DNA of 64,000 bases. It comes from Gigaspora rosea (Eukaryota; Glomeromycota; Glomeromycetes; Diversisporales; Gigasporaceae). The notes beneath the pieces were generated by a model. That model worked only from the letters and a program-made list of their open reading frames with translations. It had not been told where the DNA came from and did no database searches. The translations under genes were made by a program, and so were the position numbers. Location: contig QKWP01000004.1 of NCBI GenBank assembly GCA_003550325.1, positions 450,403 through 514,402 of the forward strand. Direction: 5' to 3'. Shown here in pieces: positions 1 to 11,900 of this stretch. The stretch's first letter is position 1. Each line of letters starts with the position of its first letter.

Positions 1-430
1 GAAATATTTTAGGACGATCTGTAACCTGGATCATATCAAGGACGTGTTTGACTAATATTTTCGAAATGTTTTGATGATTTTCAATGATTGTACTACAAGA
101 TCAGATTAGATCTTTGTTTATTTTTTTTGTTTATAATTTCAATCTTCTATCAATTTTACATTGTTTTTTTGGTTTTCCTTTTGTTTCATTTAGTTTCGTT
201 TAGTTTCGTTTTGTTTTTTTTTATATATATATATTTTTTTATTTTTTAATTTTTTTATTTTATTTCTACACTTTACCACTAGCACTTTGCAAGAAATCCA
301 GTGACGTTTCGGTACTTAGCACAAGCTAACTCAGCCTTTTGACACTTTGCAAGAACACACAACACCTTTTTCTAGCAATTTCGAAAGTTCAGGAACACAA
401 GTTTTTGAAAGTTTTTGCAAGGTTTTGTTT
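1..430 (-). repeat. Partial copy of large T-rich repeat (family R1)
   Basis: The first 430 bases match, in inverted orientation, the end of the large repeat near 23340-23510. Both carry the phrases CTGTAACCTGGATC and GTACTACAAGATCAGATT, followed by T-rich sequence and GCACTTTGCAAGAA units. The copy runs off the left edge of the window. It is the landing site of the TIR element at 433-2772 and resumes at 2775. Confidence 0.7.
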
Positions 431-986
431 TACCGTATATTCTCGAAAATAAGCAACCTTTTTTGGGGCGATTTTGAGTAAAAAAAAACTGTGGTAGCTT
501 ATTTTCGGGGGTTATGGCTTTTTAAGAAATTTGCGCTTAATAGAGAGGTAGCTTATTTTCGGGTTATAAAACCGAAAGTATAATTTTATATATATTTTTT
601 GTTTACTTACCCGAAGCAAACCTGATTTGGCATGTACGGCGTTTTTTAATTAAAAATAATCGCTATTTTTTTTTTTATTAAATTATCTTATCGTTATCGT
701 TTTTTAACTTAAAATAAACCCGATAAGTTAAAAAACGATAATGATAAGCATATATGTACATCGATATTTTAAAAAAATAAATCAGGTTTACTTCAGGATT
801 ATAAACCCAACCCGATAATTTTTTTATTTCTATATTTATTTTATTTTTTTTTTTTACTGGTAATTTTTTTTTTATTTTTTTTATTTACTGGTAATTTTTT
901 TTTATTTATCGATTTTATATTTTTTTTTATTTATTTTATTTTTTTTTTAGTTTTTTTTTATTTTATTTTTTCTTTAATTTTTTTCG

Positions 987-1527
987 ATTAATTGGTGATC
1001 CATTAGTCAACCAGAGAGTTATTATAGTAAAAAGTGACTCAGATTACTATATAAATTTACTATAGTGTGAATGTGGCGTGCACATATTTAAAACTTTTTT
1101 TTATACTAAGTTAATCATCTTTCTGGCTTAAGAGACTTTTGTAAAGCGTATTAAAATGCATCTAATAGTAGTTATAGCATCAAAATCGGCTTGGTGGATG
1201 CCAAGTTATCTTTAAAAAACCTTTCTTTTACTATGTAAATTTTCTTGCAAACAATACTATTATTTGCAAAAAAATTTACATAGTAAAAGAAAGGTTTTTT
1301 AAAGATATCTTGGCATATACCAAGCCGATTTTGACGCTCTAACCACCATTAGATGCATTTTAATGAGCTTTACAAAAGTCTCTTAAGCCAGAAAGATGAT
1401 TAACTTAGTATAAAAAAAAGTTTTAAATACGTGCACGCCATATTCACACTATAGTAAATTTATATAGTAATCTGAGTCACTTTTTACTATGATGACTCTC
1501 TGGTTAACTAGTGGATCACCAATTAAT
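987..1527. mobile_element. 541-bp foldback MITE, copy 1 (family FB541)
   Basis: The sequence is one near-perfect palindrome. The left arm starts ATTAATTGGTGATCCATTAG and the right arm ends with its complement; the centre is near 1256. A related copy of the same length is at 14844-15384, sharing the end motif (TTAATTxGTGATCyAT) and the central block around TTTAAAAAACCTTT. There is no ORF. It is nested inside the 433-2772 element. Confidence 0.85.
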
Positions 1528-2018
1528 TTATTTTTTTAATTTTTTTTAAATTTTTTTATTTTTTTTTTCGGTTTGTTTTATTTATTTTTTTTATTTTTTT
1601 CTTAATTTTTTTTTGTCGATTATTTATTTTTTTAATTTTTATTTTTTTTATTTTTTTTCGATGTATTTATTTTTTTATTTTTTTTTAAACTTATATTTTT
1701 GTTTTATTTATTTTCGTTTTTCTAATTTTTTAAACTTGTTTTTTTCGTTTTATTTGTTTTTTATTTTTTTATTTTTATTTATTTGTTTAGTTTTATTATT
1801 TTTTTATTTTTCGCTTTTATATAAATTATATTTGTATGTATGTCTTTTTTATTTTATGTTTTCTATTTATTTATTTATTTAAATTATATATATATATTTT
1901 TTAATTTATATTATCGTTAGTTTTAATTTAATTAATTTATTTACTTTAGTTTTTTTTTCATTTCTGAATAGACGATTTTATGGACGGGGTGGAAAGCAGA
2001 TAAGTATTGTGAGCGTGT

Positions 2019-2119
2019 GCATATATGCAATGGTGGGAATAAGAAGTAAATTCCCGTTATTTCCTACTATGAAAATAACTGGAATTTTACTTTTTATTCC
2101 CACCATTGCATATATGCGC
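2019..2119. repeat. 100-bp inverted repeat
   Basis: GCATATATGCAATGGTGGGA near 2019 is repeated as its complement ending near 2118, with internal AAGTAAATTCC/GGAATTTTACTT also paired. This is probably a tiny MITE or a hairpin inside the host TIR element. Confidence 0.7.
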
Positions 2120-2282
2120 TAGAGATGTGTTATCCATTTTTCTATTTAAAATTTAACAGATATTTGGGTATCTGAATTTTTTATAATTAAATTAAATTAG
2201 TGGATATCCGAATTGCTTCTCTAGTAGCAATTGTAAAAGGAGATAGATTATTTTCGGAATTAATAATTTTATTAATATCTGG

Positions 2283-2652
2283 GGCAGCGTCAACTAAAAC
2301 AAGGCTTATGGCATTTTTTGCAAAAATGAGTTAACTATACCATCATATAAAGCAGGAATTTTTCTATATAATTTGACATTTAAAGCATTGATTTATATAG
2401 TAAAATTTTTACCAATGCTTACTTTTTGAAATGCTGTATATGATTAAAAGTGATCTAAAATTAGAATTTGGATATCCAGTTGTCGATCCTTGCTGCAGAG
2501 TCATAGAAATGGATTCGTGTAATTGGCTAGCAAATGTCGATCCAACAGGTTATACTAATAATAGATCATCATTGTTATTGTTACACAAATTTTCAAACAT
2601 GATTTTCTCAAAATAGAAAAAAAGCCATAAGCCTTGTTTTAGTTGACGCTGC
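2283..2652 (+). pseudogene. Inverted duplication of a DDE-transposase-like scrap
   Basis: On the + strand, 2624-2677 translates to AISLVLVDAAPSCLEKGK, which resembles the second catalytic-Asp block of pogo/Tigger-type DDE domains (usual form LLVDNxPSH). A complementary copy of the same nucleotides lies at 2283-2312, so this coding scrap exists as two inverted arms about 310 bp apart. Between the arms is a 61-aa open frame (2431-2616) that I do not recognise. The host element thus carries a transposase remnant but no working gene. The DDE assignment rests on one short motif. Confidence 0.4.
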
Positions 2653-2774
2653 ACCATCTTGTCTCGAAAAAGGTAAGGTAGCTTATTTTTGGGTATAACA
2701 AGTTTTTATGTTTTTTGATCAAAACTAGGGGGTAGCTTATTTTCGGAGTAGCTTATTTTCAGGAATATACGGTA

Positions 2775-3460
2775 TTTATTTTTTCGTTTCATGTTTTTGT
2801 TTTTGGTTTTTTTATTTTTATTAATTTATTTTATTTTGGCACTTTGCGAGAACCTTCGACGATTTCTAAATTGCAAAAACACGAACTCGAAATGGAGATT
2901 TAGGGCTTTGTTTATTTTTTTATTTAGTTTGCTTACATTTTTGTTTTTTGTTTGTTTTCTTTTTTTTACTTATTTTTTTAACTTTATTTTATTTTATTTA
3001 TCCTTTACTTCTTTTGAAACTTTGCAAAAAAATGACTTGACTTTTCGGCACTTTACAAGAACACCAATTTCTAATATCTCTGGTACTTTGCAAGAAGTCA
3101 CGAATATGAATGAATATAAGCGAATATGGGCGAAATATAAGTTTATTTTTTCCGTTTTTGTTTTTTTGTTATTTTTTCTGTTTGTTTTTTGTTTGTTTTT
3201 TTTTTACTTATTTTTTTAATTTTATTTTATTTTATTTATTCCTTACTTCTTTCGGAACTTTGCAAGAAAACAACCACTTTCCGGCACTTTGCAAGAAGTA
3301 ACAAATATAAGCAAATATAAGTGAATATGAACGAATATAAGCGAATATGAGCGAATATAAGGAATATAATAGTTTATTTTTTTTGTTTTCATTTTTTTAT
3401 TTTTTTTGGTTTCTTTTTTTTTGGATTTATTTTTTTTTGATATTTTTTTATAATAATTCA
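2775..3460. repeat. Continuation of R1 repeat with 10-bp minisatellite
   Basis: T-rich sequence with GCACTTTGCAAGAA units, as in 22375-23360 but inverted. Short tandem runs of CGAATATAAG-type decamers lie at about 3098-3135 and 3303-3367. The poly-F/L open frames here come from T runs and are not taken as genes. Confidence 0.65.
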
Positions 3461-4814
3461 TAATAAAATATGTAATATTTTAAAATATAATAATTTTTTT
3501 TTTCCCTTTGTAACCTGTTTGATCTTTATTAGCAAAATTACATAAAAGCTACATAATTTTATATACTAATAGTAATGATCGAACTAAGCCGGCTGCCCGA
3601 ATTGGTGCCCAACTTTGGCTACTGCACTAAAAATGGTTTGCTCATACTCAAACGACGGTCTTCCCCATCAGTAAGAAGTATAGCACTGCCTGGCTTCAGA
3701 AACCAACCACAGGATCCATTCCACCTAAAAACTTCTTCTCTGAGCTTCTCATAAAGAAGAATAAAAGGGGAAAAGACTAAAGGGTGACAATACCTAAATG
3801 ACTAACCAAAAAACCAACCAAAAATACAACCAAACGAAAAAAAAACAAAAAAAAGAAAAACCAAAGAAAAAGCAAAGAAAGAATAGAAACTGTAGATGCT
3901 AACACGTCTAGCATAAACGATAAAAATTATATAATACCAAGACTAATGTCTATCGATGTATTATATGTACAAGTAATGAAAAAAGAAACTAAAAAAAAAG
4001 ATAAGAAATTTTTCACGTGCCCTCCCAGATCCAACCATGTCATTCATTGTTTATTTGTATGTAGCGACCAAATTAACTCGTGACGGTGCCAGTCCCGATT
4101 CGGAACGTCCCAATTCGGAAGGAGTAAACACTGCCGATCTTTTGGAGGGGGTAAGCTAGGATTCCCACTTTTTGGCGAAAATTTCGAAAAAATCCAAAGA
4201 AAAGTAAGACGATACTCGAAAGAAATTTCAAGGAGAGGGTGTAGTTGGAAAAACTCAGTTTTTTGTTGTTCCCCATTGTTTTTCCACAGGAAACTTCGTC
4301 GACGGAAGAAAACTTTAATCTCCACCAAAATTTCTCGTACAAGGGCTCCACCTTCTGCCAGTTATCTTGTAAAAGTACACTTTTGGCTTGCATGTCGAAT
4401 ATATAAAGGAGTCCCCGGAAAGTTAGTTGACCTTTATAAAAACCATTTTTCTGTGTTATCCTACTATACATTAAGTATAGGCAACTCTCCAACAAAAAAA
4501 CTTCTTGTTTTTCTTCCATTGGTAATTTGGTTCAAGTGATCGTTGAAAAGAGTTCCCTAAAATATGATAATAATAAATAAATAAAATAAAATTTTATATT
4601 AAAAAATTGCGAAAACTTGTAAAAACTTGTAAAATGTTTAAAAATTTGCAAAAAGCATGATTATGTGAATATAATAATTATTAATTGATATCATATTTGA
4701 TAAATATCGATTAACCGGATATATATCGATTACTATCACTATCGATAGTAATCGACAGGGGTGATGAGTATCGATATATATTTTACCAGTTAGTAATCAA
4801 TATATATCTATATA
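3461..4814. other. Decayed sequence with non-AT coding-like pockets
   Basis: Two pockets of higher GC stand out. On the minus strand 3570-3790 an open stretch reads FRWNGSCGWFLKPGSAILL..., unidentified. On 4040-4540 two overlapping frames are open on opposite strands (minus 4073-4519 is 148 aa), also unidentified. The + strand around 4390-4445 shares a readable motif (IYKG...VDLYKN) with the minus strand at 46173-46260, so the pocket is probably part of a dispersed element. 4690-4810 is rich in TATCGAT and ATATATCGATT palindromic words. No confident gene. Confidence 0.4.
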
Positions 4815-6690
4815 TAAAATTTGCCGATGCAGAAGAAATCACAGGAAGTGATTATAGAATAATAATAGCAGAAATTTGTATAGGTCATATGACTGCACTA
4901 ACAAATAAGACAGAAATTAAAAGAAAAGGTCATACGAAAACAGTATATCTGTATAACCAAGCAACAGTAAAGACTAGAAAAACTATGCACATGAGGTGCA
5001 GAAACAGCTAGAAAAGAGAAACGCGATATCCCTAATTTAGCAGAAAGAACAAGAGACAGAAAAGCAAGTAATAAGAATTAATCATACCTGGGACATAATT
5101 GAGAAAGCAATACTTATGGAAGCAAACAAGCACCTACCAAAGAAGAAAGTATACAATACAGTACCAAACAGGAAAAATAGCCACGAAATGCAGACACAAG
5201 GGAAGTAAGTATGTTATAGAAATGCAAAGATTGATCAAGTATACAAAAACAAAAAGAGAACAAGTAGTGTTAGAAGAAAAAAAGCTGGAAGTTAATGATA
5301 GGATTGGAATAATAAGTGAAAAGCTAGGTGTAAACCTCCCAAAACTACACAAACAATGGTCTAATGTGTGGATCGAAAATATAAAAGGATGGCAAAAGAT
5401 TTTGCAAGAAAAAAGAAAGACAGAATGGAAGCAAGAACAAAGAAAACAAATTGAAGAAAACATAGATAAAGGATGTGCAATGATTAAAACCAATCAAGGA
5501 AAGATGATTTCTAGTTTGCTGAATTAACCATATAAGAAAATAGTGCTTGATAGATTCATTTAACAGAATGAAAAGGAGACAGTGCTAAGAACATAACCAG
5601 AAGATGTAAGAAAAGGTGTAGCAAAGTACTATAAGAATCAATTTAGAAAAAGAACAACCAAAATGTCAGAAAGGTGGAAAGAAATATATAGACCTCGAAA
5701 GTATATTGACAAGAAGTAGTTTGATGAAGTAGAAGAGGAGATAAAGCAAGAAGAATGGGAAGAGGTGATAAGGGAGCTTAAAGTAGGAACTGCTCTAGGA
5801 ATTTCAGGCCTAAGCTATGTGCTAATCAAATGTGCAAGCAAGAAAACACAACAGATATTTAGAGGTCTTGCGAGTCTGTATATCCAAACAGGAAAAATAC
5901 CACAAAGTGGAAAATTGCCCAAGTATACCCGATAGCAAAGGATATAGAGTGGGATATAGTTTAAACAACATTCGCCTGATAGCACTAATTGAAACATTCA
6001 GAAAAGTTGTAACAAAGGTCATTACAAGAAGACTTGCTAAAGTGTTTGTAGAGAAAGAAATTCTTAAAGGACCAAACTATGCCAGGCTCCTAGGAAACTC
6101 TACAGAACAGCCGGTATATATACTAAATATGATATGGAGGAGGCAAAAGAAAAGAATAAAGAATTATGGATACTTTTACAGGACATGAAGAAGGCATTCG
6201 ATTTGGTACTGTTAGAGAGCTTAGAATTGGCACTCCGAGTCAAGCTTCCGGAGTGTACAATTAAATATGTCCTAAACCTCTTCCATAAGAGACAGCTAAA
6301 AATAATAATGGCTCACGGTCTAACTGAAGAAATAATATCAGGTGATGAAATAGATCAGGAGGAGGTGATTTCCCCACTGATATGGCGACTATTTTATGAT
6401 CCCTTGCTAGATAGAGTACAAGAGGAAAGAAAGCTAGACTACACAGTAGAACAAAGCACAAGTCAAGAGATGCTTTGCAACAACATCACAAGGTATTGTC
6501 AGGTAGCGATAGCATACGCTGACGATACAACTTGGATTGCAAATAGCAAAGAACAATTGATAGAAATCAGAAAAATTCTTCCAAGCAAATGATATAGAAA
6601 TAAATGGGTCAAAGTCAAAATTGGTAGTAATAAACACGAAAACCAAGCCAGAAGAAAAGGAAGTAATGTTCGGAAGAAGTATAGTAAGAG
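4815..6690 (+). pseudogene. Dead LINE (non-LTR retrotransposon) ORF2 remnant
   Basis: This is the remains of an endonuclease/reverse-transcriptase polyprotein. 4821-4890 reads DAEEITGSDYRIIIAEI, like the end of an EEP endonuclease (SDH block). 5099-5527 (142 aa) is a Lys/Glu-rich linker. 5700-5960 holds the RT entry region in several frames. 5832-6188 has the block NNIRLIALIETFRKVVTKVI and KGPNYA. 6134-6592 has motif A (DMKKAFD, near 6184), EVISPLIW, and the catalytic YADD near 6514. The frame changes at least between 5832-6188 and 6134-6592, and stops occur near 5527 and 5719, so it cannot make a full product. The 3' end is cut at about 6685 by the foldback element, and I do not see it resume beyond 8208. 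It has no 5' end. Confidence 0.85.
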
Positions 6691-7614
6691 AGCTTCCAGA
6701 AATTAGCTGATTTCTGGGTAGGTGGGTAGGTCAGCTGAAGTATCAGGTGTAATTCCGGCCAAAATTTTATAATTCCGGCCAAAGTTGCAAAATTATTTTT
6801 GACCAAAATTATAGATTTATTAATAATATTTAATAATTAATAACTTTTGAACTACAAAACCAAATTTGATGATTCAACTACCAAAATGATCCTCTCAATG
6901 AGAGGATTTTAGCGAGACCAAAATTATTAAAATCCAACACAGGAACCTGTGATTGGAATAGATTTGTGTTACTATAAAAGTTCTATAATTTATTAAATAA
7001 TTATAACCTATTTATAGTAACACAAATATATTTCGATATTAGGATCCTGTGATTGGATTTTAACGATTTTGGGCTTGTTAGAATCCTCTCATTGAGAGGA
7101 TCATTTTGGTAGTAAAATCACCGAAATCGGCCCAGTATATCAGAAGTTATTGACAATTAAATATTAATTTTTAATTGTTAATAACTTCTGATCTACTGGG
7201 CCGATTTTGATGATTTTACTACCAAAATGATCCTCTCAATAAGAGGATTCTAACAAGCCCAAAGTCGTTAAAATTCAATTACAGGATTCTAAGATTGAAA
7301 TAAATTTGTGTTACTATAAATGGGGTATAATTATTTAATAAATTATAGAACTTTTATAGTAACACAAATCTATTCCAATCACAGGATCCTGTGATTGGAT
7401 TTTAACAATTTTGGGCTCGCTAGAATCCTCTCGTTGAGAGGATCATTTTGGTAGTTGAATTATCAAATTTGGTTTAGTAGATCAAAAGTTATTTACTATT
7501 AAATGTTATATTTAACTTTTTAATAATCTGATTGGCTAATTGGGGTATCAGGTGTGGGTGGTGGAGGTAGGCTCATAGTAAACAAAAATCAGCTAATTTC
7601 TGGAAGCTCTCTTA
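6685..7614. mobile_element. ~930-bp foldback element, copy 1 (family FB930)
   Basis: Ends are TAAGAGAGCTTCCAGAAAT and its complement. Inside, four arms repeat the motif GATCCTCTCAATGAGAGGAT, CAATCACAGGATCCTGTGATTGG-like palindromes and a GTTACTATAAA/TTTATAGTAAC pair, so the element folds on itself at several scales. Copies lie at 40473-41408 and 44964-45914. It has no ORF and inserted into the LINE relic. The right edge is directly abutted by another TIR element. Confidence 0.85.
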
Positions 7615-8208
7615 TCCCTTAAACTGTCTGAGTTAAGCAGGCAAATTTGTCTGCTAAAATAATTGGAAAAAAAGTGAACGTATAGTAAATTTTTTTTTTG
7701 TTAAAAAACTAACCGAAATTGACTAGAGTAACTCCTTGGAATACAATGCATATGACAATAAAATAGTACATCATTGCATATGCTATATGATACAAGCAAA
7801 GATTGTAAGCAAAATTTCACAAAATATTTTGCATTTTTGTTAAGAAATGTTTATTGGGTTAAAGCTTCTCAATCACTTTAATAATATATTACAGATATAG
7901 ATGAAATATCATTATATAAAATGTGGGAACTTATTAATAATAATTTTTTTTCAATTTTTTTTCAATTTTTCTAATAGTAAATTAATAGTGATAAATGGAT
8001 AATCACTGTACTACTTGCACACATATTTCTTGTAATATACTACTACCACATGATATAAAATCACAATTTGATCTGCAAAATAGTATACTTTAATTCTAGC
8101 TTATAAAAGGAGGTAGAAATGCTTAGGAAAATCTGGCACAATTGCTTAAAAATTAAAAAAAATAAGATTTTAGCAGGCAAATTTGTCTGCTGGACAGTTT
8201 AAGGGATA
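7613..8208. mobile_element. TA-flanked MITE with TCCCTTAAACTGTC ends
   Basis: Left end TCCCTTAAACTGTC and right end GACAGTTTAAGGGA are perfect inverted repeats flanked by TA (7613-7614, 8207-8208). Each end also carries the 18-bp palindrome GCAGACAAATTTGCCTGC (or its other strand) just inside. A stray copy of that palindrome sits at 9010-9026. About 590 bp, non-coding. Confidence 0.8.
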
Positions 8209-8290
8209 ATATAAGTTTAAATAATTCAAAAATATAATTTTTGTTCTTAAATATTATAATACCAAATTTTATTTAAATATTTTAAATAAT

Positions 8291-8973
8291 ATAGTACAGG
8301 ACAGTAAAAGACATCCAATCTATATGTATAGGCGCCAATTTTGGGTGCTTATATAATCAATTTTGATTGGCTAATTTTTGTACAATTGTTTTTGATTGGC
8401 TAAAACCTATATATGTTTTCTTTTTTTTAGATTTATGCAATTTAGCGCATATGCGTTGTAAGCACCCATCTGATAAACCAATCAGATCATAGGATCAGGT
8501 ATAATGTGAAATCGAGAAAAAATAGCGATCTTTTAAAAAATCGCCCATTTTGCTTATGAAACCACTCTTCGTGCTCTAACAAAAAAAATTTCTTACTAAA
8601 TTTTACTACTTTTCTTCTCGCCTATACACTATTCTAACCTTACCTAATCCTAACTAACAAAAAACGGGGTATTTTGGTTGGTTTGATTTCACATTACACC
8701 AAATCATATGAGGTGTGCTACAGCACACATGTGCAAAAATATTAAATTCTTTTTTTTATATTAAACGCCAATTTTTGAAACTCATATAAACTTTAATGCC
8801 TTATAACTTCTTTAAAATTAAAAATAAAAAAAATTCCTCTGACAAAAATGTAGTTTATCTAAAAATCTATCAATTTTCAAAGGGTTTTTTGATTTAATTT
8901 TTTTTTAAAAAAGTTATAACAATTTAAAGATTTACTAATAATGAGTGGATATCTTTTACTGTCTGGTACTGTA
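8291..8973. mobile_element. ~680-bp MITE ending TACAGGACAGTAAAAGA
   Basis: Left TAGTACAGGACAGTAAAAGA and right TCTTTTACTGTCTGGTACTG are inverted repeats. The interior has two TTTTGATTGGCTAA boxes near 8370-8400. A second MITE (8498-8702) is nested in it. Confidence 0.75.
8498..8702. mobile_element. ~200-bp MITE ending GGTATAATGTGAAATC
   Basis: Ends GGTATAATGTGAAATC and GATTTCACATTACACC are inverted. The interior phrase GAAACCACTCTTCGTGCTCTAA followed by an AAAAATT run and CCTAATCCTAA recurs, diverged, near 49340-49450 and 56910-57000, so this is a dispersed family. Confidence 0.72.
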
Positions 8974-9524
8974 AAAAAATAAATCAGAAATATATTTATA
9001 GTAATTATACAGGCAAATTTGTCTGCGAACCTCTACAAAGTAAGGAATAATTTGAAATATTAATATTAAATATTATATATAATTAAATATGTATTAAAGC
9101 TGATTTTTACCAAATAAATAGCTATGGCGAATTAAACAATATGTTCATTGTAATAAATTCCATATATTCTAAAATTTTTATAAAGATCAGTTAAAATTTA
9201 TTGATCAATTTAACTTTAATATTAGTAAAAAAATATTCGTAAATTTTTTTACTACAATTAAATAGTCAAGTTTATTAATAAAATTTTAATTTGATCTTTA
9301 AAAAAATTTAATATTACATGTAATTTAGTATTATGACACATTTTTTTAATAAATTTATTTGGTTTACTTGAAAAAAATTGTGTCTATTATATGTCCACAA
9401 GAATAGGTTCATTGCTTTAAATTTTTTATAAATAATAGGGATTTCAATTTTACAATTAGAATAAACTTATATATATGCAAAGTGTAAATAAATTTTATAT
9501 TTGTATAGTTGATTGACCATAGAT
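8974..9524. other. AT-rich stretch, no gene seen
   Basis: Apart from a single GCAGACAAATTTGCCTG palindrome near 9010 (shared with the MITE at 7613-8208), only A/T-rich sequence without a coding frame. Confidence 0.6.
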
Positions 9525-9798
9525 TTTATATATAAAAATTTACAAATATACCATATTCTATCATAAATAAGTACTCCTTTTTTGAAATTTTAAACTCAAT
9601 GTTCTTGATAACTATCTAATCAAACTTAATAAAAATTTATTTATTTAAATTTTATAAATCTATAAAATTTAAATAAATAAATTTTTATTAAATTTAATTA
9701 AATAAATTGATAAGATCATTGAGTTTAAAATTTCAAAAAAGGGTGCTTATTCATGATAGAATACGGTATTTGAAAATTTGAAGATTTTTTATATATAG
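9525..9798. mobile_element. ~270-bp foldback element
   Basis: Left arm containing CCATATTCTATCATAAATAA and the right arm TTATTCATGATAGAATACGG pair over roughly 130 bp around a centre at about 9657 (TTTATAAATCTATAAA). Confidence 0.75.
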
Positions 9799-11900
9799 CA
9801 AAAAAAAGTTTCTGAAAATAGGTACCCATACTTTATAAATTAAAAATATATAATAAATTTTAAAAAAATTAGAGCCGCTAAGTTTTAGTAAATTAGTTAA
9901 ACTACAAAATAGTGGCCCTTTTTTAATACACAGATTTGATATGGAATGGATCTTCCTTAAAACTGTTTATTGCTTATAAATTTAACAATAAGGGTGTTTA
10001 TGCTTTTAACGTCCAAGTGAGGAAGATTTCTTTTAATTCTACCTAACAAGTAGTTTTGTACTTTATTTGGCTGTTGATATTATTTTTATATTAAATGCTA
10101 TTAGCTTTTAAAGTTTGAAAGCTTTTAATTGCCAATTCAGATAAGATCAGCAATATTTCTATATTTAGAATTGGGGCAAAACAAATATATAAACAAAGTA
10201 GTATGAAATCTGGATCAGGCCTGTATACTGTATATAAAATTTTTATATGATTTAAAGAATTTTAAAGACGTTTTTGCTCATATCTTCTTATCTACTAGTC
10301 CGATTTTAATAAAATTTTACTTGTAGATGCACAAGAACCTGCTCTACAACTTTACTTATATCAAAAAATAATATTTACTTAGTACAAAAAAAACTTTTTA
10401 TTAGGCCTAAAACAGATTTACTAATATATTGTTTATATATTTGTTTATCCCCAATTCCAAATATGATAATAATATAGCTATAGTGCCGATCTTATCTGGA
10501 TTGGTAATTAAGTGTCCTGTACTATATATTCAAAAAAAAGTAAATAGTATCTATTATCTTCACTCATATTACAAAACTATACTAAAGTATCATTTTAATT
10601 TCTTAGTCTTTAGTCGCAAGTTCCAAAGCCTTATAGTATATGAAATTTACTTAATTAATATCTCAATATATAGGTTATTCTTTCTTTGATAAAATTAGAA
10701 TACCAACATTTCAATACAAAAGCAACCTATACTCATTATTTTTTTTTATCACTTAATACTCTGTACAGTATCTATTACTAGAGTATTTACATGACTTAAG
10801 GGATCTTTAACCTTTACAGTTTTTTTTCAAAATGGATTCAACTAATAATAATTGTGTATGAATAAAGAGAAGAATATAACACCAAAATATTAATAAAATA
10901 TCTTAATGGTAAACAATGCATAAAATGGAAACTTGTGATAATGAATCACACTTGAAATTGTGAAAAAAATTTTGACTTGAATATGAATACTAAAATTAAA
11001 TACTTTAAATATTATTATGGACAAATATATAGAATCAGAGAATAAATATAAAAATATTATTGAAAGGATTGTAGTTAAGACAATATAATGGTGAAATGCA
11101 ATGAATAAGCAATAAAACTTAGCTAAAACTAGAGTTGTTAGTGTGCATATAAATTTAATAGTGCATCATTAAATTTTTTGGTGCATATATACATTTAGTA
11201 GTGCACTATATTAAAAAATATTAGCTTTACAAACATTAATTCAATATATTAATTAACGATTTTTTTAAATTGCTACAATTTTAAACTTAATTCTAATACC
11301 TGTAAAATTAGTTGTTGATAAAATAACTTTTATGAAACAGACTTGTCTGTGAATTAATTAGCTGCAAAATAACCTTGCCTAAAATTAATTCTCTGCAAAT
11401 TAAGTTTTCTGTGAAGTAATTATTAGTGAGTTTATTGAAACTGAGTTAACCTAATACTATTAAATAAATATTAAATAAAAAAAACTCAATAAAATTGAAT
11501 TAATATATTTAAATAAAATTATAATAAACACAATTTGAATTTTAAGACAATCTGATAATAATAATAAAAAGTAGTTTATATATTTTTGCTATGTCATTTC
11601 TGAAATTATGTTGATTTTGAATTGTTATTTTAAAATTAGTATCTATTTAACAATTACTAAAAAAAAGCAAGTAAAAAAAATTTAGTAAATAAATAAAAAG
11701 AGATTAAATATATAATTGTCTAAATATTAAATAATAGCTAAATTTCATACTTTAAAAGGATTTATTTGAATGTTCATAATATTTTAATAGTTTTTGCAAT
11801 TCTATATAGAAATATTTATATTTGTTTTTCAACAATAGCAGAAATTTTGTTTTAAATAACTTTACATAATAATACTTTTTAATAAAAATTAGACTTTTAT
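9799..11900. other. AT-rich intergenic stretch, no gene seen
   Basis: Very A/T-rich with scattered short repeats (GTGCATATA..TTTAGTAGTGCA near 11150-11210; TTAATTCxCTGCAAA near 11350-11400). The 86-aa frame at 10429-10689 has no recognisable domain and runs through AT-rich sequence, so I do not call it. Confidence 0.5.

Larger units (their letters stand above)
433..2772. mobile_element. TA-flanked pogo/mariner-like TIR element, T-rich
   Basis: Left end CCGTATATTCTCGAAAATAA and right end TTATTTTCAGGAATATACGG are imperfect inverted repeats, each flanked by TA (431-432, 2773-2774). Internal subterminal copies of GTAGCTTATTTTCGG occur at both ends. The flanking R1 repeat reads through if the element is removed, which supports a real insertion. 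The core is mostly T-rich low-complexity sequence, with a foldback element (987-1527), a small palindrome (2019-2119) and a DDE-like coding scrap (2624-2677). A second member lies at 51973-53304. The TA duplication points to the Tc1/mariner/pogo superfamily; the family placement is inference. Confidence 0.72.

Noticed and set aside
1613-3301. Poly-Phe/Leu frames in the T-rich region (for example 1613-1882, 2791-3219)
   Set aside because: Translation of T runs inside a repeat; no real protein features.
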